From contig JAIXWZ010000238.1 of the NCBI GenBank assembly GCA_027491035.1, forward strand, positions 1 to 38,043: 38,043 bases of DNA, written 5' to 3'. The stretch is from Comamonadaceae bacterium (GTDB taxonomy: Bacteria > Pseudomonadota > Gammaproteobacteria > Burkholderiales > Burkholderiaceae_C). The notes under the pieces are model-generated. The model was not told the origin of the DNA. It searched no databases and worked only from the letters and a program-made list of their open reading frames with translations. Of the stretch, positions 37,439 through 38,043 are shown piece by piece. Made by a program: the position numbers and the translations under genes. The first letter of the stretch is position 1. Each line of letters starts with the position of its first letter.

Positions 37439-38043
37439 ATGTCCACTGCCTTGTTGCCCGCGAGCTGGGCCGATGCCCTGCCGCCTTCGCGCAGCGCCGC
37501 CCTGGCAAGGGTGGGCCGCGTGCGGCCTGCGGCTTATGCCAAAACGCGCAACCACCTTGAAGGCGCAGTCACGGGCCTGTCACCCTACCTCACGCACGGG
37601 CTGCTGACCCTGCCCGAGGTGCTGGCCGAGCTGCTCGAGCGGGAGAGCCTGGCAGTGGAGCACAAGCTGGTCTTCGAGCTGGGCTGGCGTGAGTTTTTTC
37701 GCCATGTCTGGGCGCATGCGGGCGAGGACATCTTGGCATCGATCCACCCCGGCCCGCTGCCCGATGCCGCCTATGCGCCCGAGCTGCCGCCCGACATCCG
37801 GCAGGCCTGCACCGGCGTGCCCGTCATCGACCAGGCCGTGCGCACGCTTTACGCCACCGGCACGCTGCACAACCACGCCCGCATGTGGCTGGCCAGCTAT
37901 GTGGTGCATGTGCGGCGCATTCACTGGCGCGCGGGTGCCGACTGGCTGGTGGCGCATCTGCTCGACGGCGATCTGGCCAGCAACCACCTGAGCTGGCAAT
38001 GGGTGGCGGGCACCGGCAGCCACAAGCCCTATTTGTTCAACGC
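37439..38043 (+). CDS. Photolyase/cryptochrome FAD-binding-domain protein (gene runs off the right edge)
   Basis: About 201 residues are present. The sequence begins directly in the helical FAD-binding domain of the photolyase/cryptochrome family: RNHLEGAVTGLSPYLTHG near residue 38, VFELGWREFFRHVW near residue 76, GVPVIDQAVRTLYATGTLHNHARMW near residue 125, and DGDLASNHLSWQWVAGTGSHKPY near residue 177. The N-terminal alpha/beta antenna domain of ordinary photolyases (about 200 residues) is missing, and upstream DNA is tandem repeat, not coding. Short FAD-domain-only members exist, and their DNA-repair activity is not established. The start ATG is at 37439, with CACCCTCC before it and no clear ribosome-binding site. 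The 3' end is outside the window. Confidence 0.85.
   Translation, partial: MSTALLPASWADALPPSRSAALARVGRVRPAAYAKTRNHLEGAVTGLSPYLTHGLLTLPEVLAELLERESLAVEHKLVFELGWREFFRHVWAHAGEDILASIHPGPLPDAAYAPELPPDIRQACTGVPVIDQAVRTLYATGTLHNHARMWLASYVVHVRRIHWRAGADWLVAHLLDGDLASNHLSWQWVAGTGSHKPYLFN

Overview
The window reads as chromosomal DNA of a high-GC betaproteobacterium, most likely Burkholderiales and probably Comamonadaceae. The grounds are strong G/C third-position codon use, Bug-type (TctC-like) periplasmic receptors beside MmgE/PrpD genes, fused-type IcmF, long aerobic-type IorA/IorB subunits, FcbT-like TRAP transporters, and short intergenic palindromic repeats. This is inferred from gene content, not from a marker gene. 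No rRNA, tRNA, CRISPR array, phage or insertion-sequence transposase was recognised.

Layout. 1-604: 5' part of icmF (minus strand), with a perfect palindrome upstream. 837-4941: a TRAP operon dctP-dctQ-dctM (minus) with a terminator between dctP and dctQM and an unusual decapeptide-repeat insert in DctM. 5134-9498: housekeeping and transport genes: rhodanese, coaX, purT (minus), and an ABC-2 type exporter pair. 9509-14337: two MmgE/PrpD paralogues alternating with two Bug receptors. 14735-21279: a minus-strand operon iorA-iorB-dctP-dctQ-dctM. 21496-26276: a divergent livKHMGF cluster. 26307-26783: a CopD-like membrane protein. 26861-27372: a duplicated 232-bp non-coding repeat with inverted arms. 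27374-33487: a LysR regulator divergent from a catabolic cluster (Rieske oxygenase alpha and beta, an Old-Yellow-Enzyme-like flavoprotein, and an anthranilate-CoA-ligase-like enzyme). 33713-36139: pcaHG with divergent pcaQ. 36263-37165: a METTL25-like methyltransferase. 37439-end: the start of a photolyase/cryptochrome FAD-binding-domain protein.

How the genes work together. The common theme is uptake and breakdown of organic acids. iorAB should oxidatively decarboxylate aryl pyruvates, and it shares an operon with one TRAP system and a divergent promoter region with a Liv-type ABC importer. This suggests a module for aromatic amino acids or aromatic 2-oxo acids. The Rieske cluster activates or oxidises an unknown aromatic acid, and the neighbouring pcaHG opens the protocatechuate ring. 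IcmF handles branched acyl-CoAs. The PrpD/Bug block probably imports and dehydrates or isomerises a carboxylate that cannot be named from sequence.

The least explained parts are the Rieske/OYE/CoA-ligase cluster, the repeat-bearing DctM, the iorAB-TRAP operon, and the 26.9-27.4 kb repeat. None is proven to be a new system. Each has a stated check. The two window edges cut genes (icmF at the left, the photolyase-like gene at the right).
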